Origin: Actinocorallia herbida
Lineage (GTDB): Bacteria > Actinomycetota > Actinomycetes > Streptosporangiales > Streptosporangiaceae
Length of the DNA: 64,000 nucleotides
Assembly: GCF_003751225.1 (NCBI RefSeq)
Contig: NZ_RJKE01000001.1
Span: forward strand, 8,618,001-8,682,000
Direction of reading: 5' to 3'
Positions within the stretch are counted from its first letter, which is position 1. Each line of letters starts with the position of its first letter. Under the pieces are notes generated by a model that saw only the letters and a program-made list of their open reading frames with translations, was not told the origin of the DNA and did not search any database. Of this stretch, positions 35,752 to 44,094 are shown in pieces. Both the position numbers and the translations under genes were made by a program.

Positions 35752-37478
35752 CTCTTGCCCAATGCCTCGACGTCCACCTTCGGCGCCTTGCGGCCGTACG
35801 GCCGCGACTGGGCGAGCGCCCCGGAGAGCGCGAAGGTGAACGCCCGCATCGACTCGGCGAACTTCGACAGATCCCATTCGGCGGGCCCCTCGTACCAGTA
35901 GAGGTTGTCGCCTCCCTCGACCCCGGCCGTCTCGACGGTCTTGGCCCACGGCCCGACCGTGTCGAAGACGACGGCGTACGGGAGGAAGCGGGAGAACAGG
36001 GCGATCTTCTGACGGTCGGGCACCCGCTCGGCCTCGCCCTTGCGCAGGTGCTCGCGGAAGCCCAGGGTGCGCGCGAGCACCGCGGAGCCCTTGGCGGTCT
36101 TGGCGGGCATGTGCTTGCCGAACAGCGTCAGCGCGAGGCCGAACGCGAGGACGCCGAGGCCGACCAGGGCGTAGCTCGTGGCGATCGCCAGCCCGATCGT
36201 CCCGATGACGCCGAGCACGTTGACCACGTAGCCGAGGACCGTCCAGCGCGAGCGCACCGCGTCGGGCCTGCGGCTGAACCACCCCTGCTTGACGACGTCC
36301 ACGTACAGCGCGGCCCGCACCTGGGCCAGCTTGGTGGCGAACGTGCCGCCCAGGGCGGCGAGCTTGACGGTCTCACGTCCGTCGAAGAAGAGGCCGTCGT
36401 AGAGGATCTGCTCGTAAGGATGGAGGTCGTTGACGGGCCTGTTGAGGCGGCGGAGGGTCCAGTCGCCCTTGCCTTCGGCCTCCTCGATGAGGAGGTAGCC
36501 CCGCACGGCGAGGTCGATGACGGTGGCCGCCACGTCGATGACGTCGGCCTGCTCGTCTATCAGGGTGCCGACCTGGCCGGGGCGGATGCCGTCCGGTGGC
36601 TCGAAGCCCGTGTCGGTGAGCGGCGTCGTCTCGTGCACCTCCGCGCGCGCGTCACGGCCGCGCAGGCGGTGCAGCAGGAAGAAGCCGCCCAGGAGGACGA
36701 GGAGGAGGGCCGCCAGGGAGCCTCCGGTGACGGCGTTCATGGCGAAGGACGAGGCGAGCGTCTTGCGCTCCTCGTACGTGGGCGCCCCGGTCGTGTGCCC
36801 TGCGGGCAGCACCCCCGCGACCGTCAGATACTCCTCGGGAAGCATCGACGTCTGGGCGAAGAGCGTCATCCGGCCCGGCTTCGGGCGGCGGAACTCGCTG
36901 CATCCGACGACGCTGCTGGGCGAGCCGGCGAAGCAGTTGACGCCGCGCACCTCGGCCGCGACGTCGAGGGTGACGGTGGCCTCGGCGACCGGGACGTTCC
37001 AGCCGACCGCGGTCCAGCGCAGCTCCTGCCCGTTCGGCAGCGGCGCGATCGAGCCCCTGATGTCGTAGTCGAGGGTGTAGGTCTGGACGCCCGTGCCGCC
37101 GCCCAGCCTGATGACGGTCCGGTCCTCCTCCACCACCGCGTCGGCGTCGGTGATCTGGGTGGAGCCGCCGGCCACCTTGAGGTTCTCCACCGCGAAGATC
37201 CGGTCGCGCGCGGCGTCCACCGGGACCCGGGTGATGAAGATCCGCTCGACGGGGTCGCCGCCGGAGGCCGACCCGTGGTCGAACCTGACGGTCTCGGTGG
37301 CGTGCAGCACCCCGTCCGCGCCGACCGTGAGGACGACTTCGTCGCTCAGCACCCGGTCGTCGGCGGCGGCGAACACCGCGGCGCGCTCCGCGGCCGTCGG
37401 CGGGTTCGCCGCGTGCGCGGGGGTCATCGGGGCGAACAGGAGGAGGGGGGCGGCGATCAGCCACGGTCGTCCCAGCAT
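35748..37478 (-). CDS. DUF2207 membrane protein
   Basis: 576 residues. Signal peptide 1-25 (ending AHAA), a ~250-residue outer beta domain with ETVRFDHGSASGGDPVERIF and one likely disulfide (CFAGSPSSVVGC), a helix near 285-305, a cytosolic winged-helix-like stretch, two further helices (about 440-485) and a cytosolic tail. Function unknown. The ATG at 37478 gives a clean signal peptide; no ribosome site precedes it, and TACGCT ends ~8 nt upstream, so a leaderless mRNA is possible. Confidence 0.85.
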   Translation of the reverse strand: MLGRPWLIAAPLLLFAPMTPAHAANPPTAAERAAVFAAADDRVLSDEVVLTVGADGVLHATETVRFDHGSASGGDPVERIFITRVPVDAARDRIFAVENLKVAGGSTQITDADAVVEEDRTVIRLGGGTGVQTYTLDYDIRGSIAPLPNGQELRWTAVGWNVPVAEATVTLDVAAEVRGVNCFAGSPSSVVGCSEFRRPKPGRMTLFAQTSMLPEEYLTVAGVLPAGHTTGAPTYEERKTLASSFAMNAVTGGSLAALLLVLLGGFFLLHRLRGRDARAEVHETTPLTDTGFEPPDGIRPGQVGTLIDEQADVIDVAATVIDLAVRGYLLIEEAEGKGDWTLRRLNRPVNDLHPYEQILYDGLFFDGRETVKLAALGGTFATKLAQVRAALYVDVVKQGWFSRRPDAVRSRWTVLGYVVNVLGVIGTIGLAIATSYALVGLGVLAFGLALTLFGKHMPAKTAKGSAVLARTLGFREHLRKGEAERVPDRQKIALFSRFLPYAVVFDTVGPWAKTVETAGVEGGDNLYWYEGPAEWDLSKFAESMRAFTFALSGALAQSRPYGRKAPKVDVEALGKS

Positions 37479-37665
37479 GCGCCCAAAGCGTAGTGGGTAC
37501 CGATCACACCCACTATGGGATGCGCGAACCACTCTGCTTGCTCGAGCACGCACTCTTTCGCCACGGAACACGCAAAAGATCCCCAAGAATCCCGTGAATT
37601 TCGCAGCTGAGTTACGGGATCATGGCAAATTGTGAGCGGAGTCACCGCCGGGACCCCGCTCCCCC

Positions 37666-37681
37666 GCTTGCAATAGCAAGC
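37666..37681. promoter_or_regulatory. Inverted repeat GCTTGC / GCAAGC, candidate XRE operator
   Basis: Perfect 6-bp arms with AATA between, 22 nt before the XRE start. A similar CTTGCTCGAGCACG dyad is near 37535. Autoregulation is a reasonable guess. Confidence 0.45.
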
Positions 37682-37703
37682 ACTTTGACCGAGGGTGGGA
37701 CAC

Positions 37704-38099
37704 ATGCAAGGACCGAAGGTCGGCTCCATCGGGGAGTACATCCGGGAGCAGCGGCAACGGGCGAAGATCTCGCTGCGCCAGCTGGCACAGCAGGCCGGGG
37801 TGTCCAACCCCTACCTGAGCCAGGTGGAGAGGGGCCTGCGCAAGCCCTCGGCGGAGATCCTTCAGCAGATCGCCAAGGGTCTGCGGATCTCGGCGGAGGC
37901 GCTCTACGTGCAGGCCGGGATCCTCGAAGACCGCGAGGCCGACAGCGACGTCCAGACAGCCGTCAGGGCCGACCTCGCTCTTTCCGAACGGCAGAAGCAG
38001 GTACTGCTCGACATCTACGACTCCTTCCGGAAAGAGAACTCAGCAGACACCGGGCCCGAAGACGAGGCCCCGTCGACAAGAGAGGACCTGGAACCATGA
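37704..38099 (+). CDS. XRE-family helix-turn-helix regulator
   Basis: 131 residues. HTH at about 10-65: YIREQRQRAKISLRQLAQQ then VSNPYLSQVERGLRKPSAE and IAKGLRISAEALYVQAG. A helical C-terminus follows. Its stop overlaps the start of the hbhA-like gene as ATGA, the same regulator-hbhA pairing as in mycobacteria, so it likely controls both. Start ATG 37704; GTG 37695 is possible. Confidence 0.92.
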   Translation: MQGPKVGSIGEYIREQRQRAKISLRQLAQQAGVSNPYLSQVERGLRKPSAEILQQIAKGLRISAEALYVQAGILEDREADSDVQTAVRADLALSERQKQVLLDIYDSFRKENSADTGPEDEAPSTREDLEP

Positions 38100-38605
38100 C
38101 CCTCGCCGAGAAGCTCAAGGACAGCAAGGCCGTCTACGCCGGAGCCGGAGCGGTGGACCTCGCCGTCGAGAAGCTCCGCGAAGTGCCCGAGGTGGCCGCC
38201 AAGGTGCGCGCCGAACTCACCGAGAACTACAGCAAGTACCGCGAATCGGTCACCGGGAACGTCGACGAGCTGCGCGGCGACCTGAACGAGCGCGTCGCCA
38301 AGGCCCGCACCACCGTCACCGTGCGCGTCGACGAGCTCAAGGCCAACGTCGCCCGCTACCAGGAGACCACCGAGGCCACCACCTTCCAGGGGTACGTCGC
38401 GACCTTCTCCACCAAGGTCACCGAGGTGATCGACGAGCTCGCCGAGCGCGGCAAGACCGTCATCAACAAGGAGGCGGTCAAGGTCGAGGAGGCCACCGTC
38501 GCCGCCCCGCCCCGGCAGGCGACCTCCATCGAGGCCGAGGCCGCCAAGCCGGCCCCCAAGCCGAAGCCCGCCGCCGCCAAGAAGACCCCCGCCAAGAAGG
38601 CGTGA
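38096..38605 (+). CDS. hbhA: Heparin-binding haemagglutinin-like protein
   Basis: 169 residues, no signal peptide. A long helical, coiled-coil region (about 1-135) is followed by an Ala/Lys/Pro-rich tail ending KPKPAAAKKTPAKKA, the HBHA hallmark. In mycobacteria HBHA is surface-exposed, binds sulfated glycans and affects lipid droplets; in a saprophyte the role is uncertain and the tail could bind other polyanions. Translationally coupled to the XRE regulator. Confidence 0.85.
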   Translation: MTLAEKLKDSKAVYAGAGAVDLAVEKLREVPEVAAKVRAELTENYSKYRESVTGNVDELRGDLNERVAKARTTVTVRVDELKANVARYQETTEATTFQGYVATFSTKVTEVIDELAERGKTVINKEAVKVEEATVAAPPRQATSIEAEAAKPAPKPKPAAAKKTPAKKA

Positions 38606-38615
38606 GCCGTCCTTG

Positions 38616-38647
38616 AAGGGCGCCCCGCCGTACGGCCGGGCGCCCTT
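38616..38647. terminator. Bidirectional terminator
   Basis: AAGGGCGCCC / GGGCGCCCTT with an inner GCCG / CGGC extension, between convergent genes; 10 nt after the hbhA stop. Confidence 0.88.
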
Positions 38648-38654
38648 CGCGCGT

Positions 38655-39080
38655 TCAGGCGGCTTCGGCCAAGCGGACCAGGCGGGTGAGGCCCCTGCGC
38701 ATGAAGGCCCGGTAGACGGGCGCGGCGAGGCGCCAGAGCGCGGCGGGGACGGGCGGGTCGAGGCTCTCGCCCCAGCGGACCGCGCAGCCGCCGCCGGGCA
38801 GCGGGGTCGTGGTGAACCAGCCTTCGCCCCGGACGAGGCGGCCGGTATGGACGACGGCGACGCGCCGGCCCGGCTCCCACTCGCTGATCCGCATGGTGTC
38901 GAGGAAGCCGACCGGGCCGAGGCCCGTCCAGCCCTCGATCACCGCGCCGACGCCTTCACCGCCCGTCGCGCGGGTGAACGGCATCCATTCGCCGTGCCGC
39001 GGCCAGTCCGTCAGCACCGCGAACACCCGCTCCGCGGACACCGCGGCGCGCACCTCGACCTCATCCGTCACCCGGCCCAT
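38655..39080 (-). CDS. SRPBCC-family protein (polyketide cyclase-like)
   Basis: 141 residues of START/Bet v1-type fold: VEVRAAVSAERVFAVLTDWP at the start, a central WEPGRRVAVVH strand and a C-terminal helix (LWRLAAPVYRAFMRRGL). This fold binds hydrophobic ligands; function here unknown. ATG 39080 gives the typical N-terminus; longer reading adds unrelated residues. Confidence 0.82.
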   Translation of the reverse strand: MGRVTDEVEVRAAVSAERVFAVLTDWPRHGEWMPFTRATGGEGVGAVIEGWTGLGPVGFLDTMRISEWEPGRRVAVVHTGRLVRGEGWFTTTPLPGGGCAVRWGESLDPPVPAALWRLAAPVYRAFMRRGLTRLVRLAEAA

Positions 39081-39150
39081 CGGGCCAGCATGGCAGTCCT
39101 TTGTCCCGGGCGGGGTTAGCGCCGGGGCGCGGGCTCGGCACAATCACGGC

Positions 39151-39546
39151 ATGGAAGTACTGAGCGGACGGGTGCTGCTACGGCCCGTGGACCCGCACCG
39201 GAGCCTCGCCTTCTACCGCGACGTCCTGGGCCTCGCCGTCTACCGGGAGTTCGGCCCGCCCGAATCCCCCGGCACCGTCTTCTTCCTCGGCTCGGGCTTC
39301 CTGGAACTGTCCGGAAGCTCCCCGGCACCGTCCGCCGAGTCCGTCGCCCTCTGGCTCCAGGTCCGCGACCTCGCCGCCGAGCACGCCCGGCTCGCCGCCG
39401 CCTCCGTCCCGGTCCTCCGCCCACCTCGGCGAGAGCCCTGGGGCCTCCACGAGATGTGGATCGCCGATCCCGACGGCACCCGCATCGTCCTCGTGGAGAT
39501 CCCCGCGGACCACCCGCTTCGCCGTGACTCCCGGCCCCCGGCCTAG
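39151..39546 (+). CDS. VOC-family (glyoxalase/bleomycin-resistance) protein
   Basis: 131 residues, one vicinal-oxygen-chelate domain: RPVDPHRSLAFYRDVLGL, FGPPESPGTVFFLG and WIADPDGTRIVLVEI. Metal ligands typical of the fold (an early His/Glu and a late Glu) are partly present. Substrate unknown. Its 3' end overlaps the convergent acyltransferase gene by 4 nt. Confidence 0.85.
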   Translation: MEVLSGRVLLRPVDPHRSLAFYRDVLGLAVYREFGPPESPGTVFFLGSGFLELSGSSPAPSAESVALWLQVRDLAAEHARLAAASVPVLRPPRREPWGLHEMWIADPDGTRIVLVEIPADHPLRRDSRPPA

Positions 39547-40343
39547 CCCGCCACGGGGACGAGATGGGCGGGGGCGGGCCCGTCGGGGCTGAGGAGCGAC
39601 GCCGCGCGCAGCGCGAGGGCGCGGCGGGTGTCGGACGGGGAGGGGTGCAGCGGCGGGTGAACGCGGACGTGGACGGTGAGGTCGGCGGCCGAGAGGACGC
39701 GACGTAGGGAGAGCGTGAAGGGGTCGGTTCCCACGTAGGCCGCAAGGGTCGACGGGGAGTGGCCCTGACGGTAGGTGAGGGTGACGGGACGGATCGGGGC
39801 CCCGGCGTCAAGGGCCGCCTGGAAGACCGCCCGGTGCAGGGTGCCCGGGACCCGGCAGCGGGTCGTCCCCTCGGGGAACGCCATCACGGACGTGCCCGCC
39901 CGCAACAGCCCCGCGAGCTCGGCGACCGTCCCCGGCAGGGACCACAGCCCGTCCCGGTCGATGAACCGCGTGCCCGCCCTCCTCGCGAGCCCGCCGATGA
40001 CCGGCCACCCCTCGACCTCTTGCTTCGCGAGCATCGTCACCGGTTCCAGCGCCAGCAGCACCGGGACGTCGAGCCACGACACATGGTTCGCCACCACGAG
40101 CGTCCCCGCCTCCCCCGCCACGCTGAGCCCCTCGCCCGGCCCTCCGGTGTCGAGGGTGACGTCCAGGGCCTGGAGGAGGGCGCGGGAGAGGGAGGGCAGG
40201 TCGTCGGGGGCGCTGGGGAGGGCGCGGGTCAGGACGGTCGCCAGGCGGGCGGCGCGCAGGGCCGCGGTGCGCCCGGGGACCGCGGGCAGCGCCGCGGTCA
40301 CGCAGGCGGAGGTGCAGGGCGAGCGGGGAGCCCAGGCGTTCAC
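39543..40343 (-). CDS. olsA: 1-acyl-sn-glycerol-3-phosphate / lyso-ornithine-lipid acyltransferase
   Basis: 266 residues, PlsC family. Catalytic H-x4-D in NHVSWLD (His87, Asp92) and acceptor motif FPEGTT. Paired with an OlsB-type gene, whose stop it overlaps as GTGA, so the more specific role is O-acylation of lyso-ornithine lipid (OlsA); generic PlsC activity is the alternative. GTG start fixed by the overlap. Confidence 0.78.
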   Translation of the reverse strand: MNAWAPRSPCTSACVTAALPAVPGRTAALRAARLATVLTRALPSAPDDLPSLSRALLQALDVTLDTGGPGEGLSVAGEAGTLVVANHVSWLDVPVLLALEPVTMLAKQEVEGWPVIGGLARRAGTRFIDRDGLWSLPGTVAELAGLLRAGTSVMAFPEGTTRCRVPGTLHRAVFQAALDAGAPIRPVTLTYRQGHSPSTLAAYVGTDPFTLSLRRVLSAADLTVHVRVHPPLHPSPSDTRRALALRAASLLSPDGPAPAHLVPVAG

Positions 40344-41080
40344 GGCTCGGCCAGGAAGAAGCGCCGGTAGCGCTCGTGCATGCCGTCGAGGTCGAGCAGC
40401 ACGAAGAAGTCGGCGGTGCCGAAGTCCGGGTCGTGGTGCGGCTCGCCGCAGATCCACGCGCCCATGCGCAGGTACGCGCGCAGCAGCGGCGTCACGGGCG
40501 GCGCGGCCGGGGGCCGGGCGGCGGTGGGGCGCCAGGGGGTGTGGGGGCGGACGGTGATGCCGTCCGGGGCGGCGTGGCGGGAGGTGGCGAGGGTGCGGAC
40601 GTGGCCCGCGGTGTGGCCGCCGTCGTCGAGGGAGACGGAGGCGCAGCCGCCCAGGTAGCGGTGACCAGAGAGCAGGACATAGCGGGCGATTCCCGACCAG
40701 AGCATGGTGATGACGGCGCCGGTGCGGTGTTCGGGATCCACGCAGACCCGTCCGGTCTCGACCATCGACGCGCGGACCTCGTCCGGCAGGCCGGACATGT
40801 CGAACTCCGTGGCGGCGTAGGACGGGCCCCGTCCGGGCGGGAAGAGCCGGTAGGTGCCGACGACCTCGTTCGTCGTGTTCTCGACGACCAGCAGGTGGTC
40901 GGCGTGCTCGTCGAAGGCGTCGACGTCGTGGCCCGGGACCCGCGTGTCCAGGACCGCGCCCTGCTCGGTGGCGAAGACCCGGTGGCGCAGGCGCTGCGCC
41001 GCGCGGATCTGCTCCCGGGTGTCGGCGACGCAGACGGTGTAGGAGCCCAGTGGGGTGTGGCTGCGCAGGGGTGTGGTCAT
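40340..41080 (-). CDS. olsB: GNAT-fold N-acyltransferase, ornithine-lipid OlsB type
   Basis: 246 residues. OlsB/PEP-CTERM-type GNAT signature: LRHRVFATEQGA, DEHADHLLVVE, VVGTYRLFPP and VETGRVCVDPEHRTG. It would transfer a 3-hydroxyacyl group from ACP to ornithine, giving lyso-ornithine lipid. GGGAGCAC precedes the ATG. Coupled to olsA; divergent from the type III PKS gene. Family function is firm, substrate inferred. Confidence 0.82.
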   Translation of the reverse strand: MTTPLRSHTPLGSYTVCVADTREQIRAAQRLRHRVFATEQGAVLDTRVPGHDVDAFDEHADHLLVVENTTNEVVGTYRLFPPGRGPSYAATEFDMSGLPDEVRASMVETGRVCVDPEHRTGAVITMLWSGIARYVLLSGHRYLGGCASVSLDDGGHTAGHVRTLATSRHAAPDGITVRPHTPWRPTAARPPAAPPVTPLLRAYLRMGAWICGEPHHDPDFGTADFFVLLDLDGMHERYRRFFLAEP

Positions 41081-41375
41081 GGATGTGCTCCCGCGATCGG
41101 CGGGCCGCGGACTCGGCCCGTCGCAGGAACCATCGGCCGCCAGGGCGCACGTCCGGCTACGGCCGTCGAGCGCGCGCCGGAACACCGGGTGAAGTCCGGG
41201 CACACCGCGCCCATTACCGGACCATTCCGACACGGTGTTCCTACGATGCGCCACCGATGATTTCCGAAGGGTGACCTCCCGACCCTCCCGCCACAGAAGC
41301 GATTCCGACGCTTCCTCACCCGCGCTTGGCCCTGATGTGCCCCGGTCTTGGGCGAAGAAGGATTCTCATGGAGTC
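41081..41375. other. Divergent region between olsB and type III PKS genes
   Basis: 295 bp without an ORF I would defend. AAGGA (41359-41363) is the only convincing ribosome-site-like element for the PKS side; no clear promoter or RNA was found. Confidence 0.5.
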
Positions 41376-42428
41376 ATGACGCGCATCGCGGCGGTTCGGG
41401 GGGTTCTGCCCGAGCATCGGTACGTCCAGGAGGAGATCACCGAGGCGTTCGTCGCGGGCTGGGGGCTGACGGGGACCAAGCGGTCCCTGCTGGAGCGGCT
41501 GCACACGGCGGTGGGGGTGCGCACGCGGAGCCTCGCGCTGCCGATCGGCGGCTACGCGGGCCTCGACGGGTTCGGCGGCGCCAACGACGCCTACATCGCG
41601 GCGAGCGTGGACCTGGGGTCGCGCGCCCTCACCGGTGCGCTCGCCGACGCGGGACTCGCGCCGAAGGACGTCGACCTCATCCTCACCGTCTCCACGACCG
41701 GGGTCGCCGCGCCGTCCATCGACGCGCGCATCGCGTCCCAGGTGGGTCTGCGCACCGACGTGCGCAGGGTGCCGGTCTTCGGGCTGGGCTGCGTGGGCGG
41801 CGCGGCGGGACTCGCCCGCGTGCACGACCACCTGCGGGGCTGGCCAGGGCATGTCGCGGTCCTGGTGTCGGTCGAGCTGTGCTCGCTCACCCTGCAACGC
41901 GCGGACCTGACGCCCGCCAACCTCGTCGCCACCGCCCTGTTCGGGGACGGCGCGGCGGCCGTGGTGATCTGCGGATCCGCCCACGACCTCCCGGGCGCGC
42001 CCTCGGTCCGGTCCACGCGGAGCCGCCTCTACCCCGACTCCGGACACCTCATGGGCTGGAAGGTCACCGGCGACGGCTTCGGCGTCATGCTCGACCCGGA
42101 CATCCCCGAGATGGTCCGCGCCCACCTGGCCGACGACGTGCGCGGCTTCCTCGCCGGGCACGGCCTCGCGCCCGAGGACATCACGACCTGGATCTGCCAC
42201 CCCGGCGGCCCAAAGATCATCGACGCGGTGGTGGAGACCCTCGACCTCGCGCCTTCCGCGCTGGCGCTGACCAGGACGTCGCTCCAGGAGAAGGGCAACC
42301 TGTCGTCGGCTTCGGTGCTGCACGTACTGTCCGACACCCTCGCCGCCTCGCCCCCGAGCGGGGGCCACGCGCTCCTGATGGCCCTCGGCCCCGGCTTCTG
42401 CGCCGAACTCGTCCTCTTGGACTGGTGA
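41376..42428 (+). CDS. Type III polyketide synthase (chalcone/alkylpyrone-synthase family)
   Basis: 350 residues. Catalytic triad Cys139 (VFGLGCVGG), His275 (ICHPGGPK) and Asn308 (EKGNLSS). Bacterial members condense malonyl-CoA onto acyl starters to give alkylpyrones or alkylresorcinols; the pairing with an isoprenylcysteine-methyltransferase-like gene 65 nt downstream resembles bpsA-bpsB of Bacillus. The start is fixed at ATG 41376, which gives MTRIAAVRGVLPEHRY. Confidence 0.92.
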   Translation: MTRIAAVRGVLPEHRYVQEEITEAFVAGWGLTGTKRSLLERLHTAVGVRTRSLALPIGGYAGLDGFGGANDAYIAASVDLGSRALTGALADAGLAPKDVDLILTVSTTGVAAPSIDARIASQVGLRTDVRRVPVFGLGCVGGAAGLARVHDHLRGWPGHVAVLVSVELCSLTLQRADLTPANLVATALFGDGAAAVVICGSAHDLPGAPSVRSTRSRLYPDSGHLMGWKVTGDGFGVMLDPDIPEMVRAHLADDVRGFLAGHGLAPEDITTWICHPGGPKIIDAVVETLDLAPSALALTRTSLQEKGNLSSASVLHVLSDTLAASPPSGGHALLMALGPGFCAELVLLDW

Positions 42429-42493
42429 CGCGGTGACGGTACGAAGGCTTCGATTCGCGGCGGCCGGATCCGGCGTAGGGGAAGGGCGCTGAC

Positions 42494-43024
42494 ATGTCCG
42501 GTTGGTACGCCGTGCTGGTCGGCCTCGTAGGGCTGGAGCGCTTGGCCGAGCTGAAGGTGGCCAGGAGGAACCTGCGGTGGAGTCTCGCCCGGGGCGGAGT
42601 GGAGTCGGGGGGCGACCACTACCCGGCCTTGGTGGCCCTGCACGTCGGGCTCCTCGCGGGCTGCCTTCTGGAGCCCGCCTTCTTCGACCGGCCTTTCCTG
42701 CCCGTCCTCGGCTGGCCGATGCTCGTCCTGGCGGCGGCCGCGCAGGGGCTGCGCTGGTGGTGCATCCGGACGCTCGGCCCGCAGTGGAACACCCGGGTCG
42801 TGGTGATTCCGGGGCTGTCCCGCGTCTCCCGTGGGCCGTACCGCTTCTCCTGGCTGCCCCATCCCAACTACCTGGCGGTCGCCGTTGAGGGATTCGCCCT
42901 TCCCCTCGTGCACAGCGCGTGGATGACGGCCCTCGCCTTCACCGTCCTCAACATCCCCGTGACGGCCCTCCGCCTGCACACCGAGAACACCGCCCTCAGG
43001 GCCCTCGACCCGCGCGAGGCCTAA
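42494..43024 (+). CDS. Isoprenylcysteine carboxyl methyltransferase-family membrane enzyme
   Basis: 176 residues, four or five helices. SAM-site motifs RVSRGPYRFSWLPHPNYL and a Glu near the C-terminus (HTENTALRAL). In bacteria this family O-methylates alkylpyrones made by adjacent type III PKSs (BpsB/YpbQ type), which is the likely role here. Co-directional with the PKS gene and probably co-transcribed. Confidence 0.88.
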   Translation: MSGWYAVLVGLVGLERLAELKVARRNLRWSLARGGVESGGDHYPALVALHVGLLAGCLLEPAFFDRPFLPVLGWPMLVLAAAAQGLRWWCIRTLGPQWNTRVVVIPGLSRVSRGPYRFSWLPHPNYLAVAVEGFALPLVHSAWMTALAFTVLNIPVTALRLHTENTALRALDPREA

Positions 43025-43155
43025 GCCTCCTGATCCGCTTTCGCCCCTCTCCTGAGAATCGCTCAGGGCCGGACGTGCGGCGATCACCTAAGGCGACGGA
43101 CGGGCACGGAAATCGCGGCTAGGCGATGACGATCACTAAGTGGTAAAAAACACCC

Positions 43156-43165
43156 GTCACGTGAC
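43156..43165. promoter_or_regulatory. Palindrome GTCACGTGAC
   Basis: Perfect 10-bp palindrome 59 nt before the SGNH hydrolase start. Possible operator; shares CACGTG with a palindrome near 54095. Unproven. Confidence 0.35.
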
Positions 43166-43223
43166 GTCATACGAATAACTCCTGCCGACCCTCCCGACCC
43201 CCCTCACGTCAGGACCCCCCATC

Positions 43224-44018
43224 GTGCGCAGCTCCCCCCTGCTCTCCGCCCTCCTCGTCACGCTCTCCACCCTCGCCGCCACCTTCGGCTTCGCCACCAC
43301 GGCGCACGCCGCGACCGTCAACTACGTCGCGCTCGGCGACTCCTACTCCTCCGGGACGGGCGCCGCCAGCTACGTCGACTCCACCTGCCAGCGCAGCTCC
43401 AAGGCGTACGCCTACCTCTGGTACCAGCAGACCTCGCCGACCTCGTTCAGCTTCCAGGCGTGCTCCGGCGCGACGACGGCCACCGTGACCTCGGCGCAGC
43501 TCGGCGCGCTCAGCTCGAGCACCACGCTCGTCAGCATCACCGTCGGCGGCAACGACGTGGGCTTCGCCGACGTCATGACCGACTGCGTGCTCGGCACCAC
43601 GGCCACCTGCACGACCTCCGTGAACACCGCCAAGGGCCTGATCTCCTCGACCCTCCCGGGCCGGCTCGGCACGCTCTACGGCAAGATCCGCACCGCGGCC
43701 CCGAACGCGAAGATCGTCGTCCTCGGCTACCCGGTCTTCTACAACCTGGCACTCGACTCCGGCTGCATCGGCCTCAACACCACGAAGCGCACCATCCTCA
43801 ACCAGGCGGCCGTCCAGCTGAACAGCGCGGTCTCCACCGCGGTCTCCGGCCGCGCGAACTTCGTCTTCAAGAGCGTCGTGAGCGCGTTCAGCGGCCACCA
43901 GCTCTGCGACTCCACCCAGTGGATCCACGCCCTCGCCTGGCCCCTCGGCAGCTCCTACCACCCCACCGCCGCAGGCCACTCGGGCGCCTATCTGCCCGCC
44001 TTCAAGTCCGTCCTCTGA
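43224..44018 (+). CDS. Secreted SGNH/GDSL esterase-lipase
   Basis: 264 residues. Signal peptide 1-29 (THA/AHA-A). Block I GDSYSSG (Ser40), block III VGGNDVGF, block V SYHPTAAGH; six or more cysteines suggest disulfides, as in Streptomyces SGNH lipases. Hydrolyses ester bonds outside the cell; substrate not predictable. GTG start. Confidence 0.92.
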   Translation: MRSSPLLSALLVTLSTLAATFGFATTAHAATVNYVALGDSYSSGTGAASYVDSTCQRSSKAYAYLWYQQTSPTSFSFQACSGATTATVTSAQLGALSSSTTLVSITVGGNDVGFADVMTDCVLGTTATCTTSVNTAKGLISSTLPGRLGTLYGKIRTAAPNAKIVVLGYPVFYNLALDSGCIGLNTTKRTILNQAAVQLNSAVSTAVSGRANFVFKSVVSAFSGHQLCDSTQWIHALAWPLGSSYHPTAAGHSGAYLPAFKSVL

Positions 44019-44025
44019 CGCACGA

Positions 44026-44052
44026 GGCCCCGGCCCTCCTGGGGCCGGGGCC
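44026..44052. terminator. Hairpin between SGNH hydrolase and htpX
   Basis: GGCCCCGGCCC / GGGCCGGGGCC, 11-bp stem and 5-nt loop, between convergent genes. Confidence 0.8.
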
Positions 44053-44094
44053 CTCCCGTGGCTGGTCCGATCCGGCCCGGGTGGAGGCGCCGTC

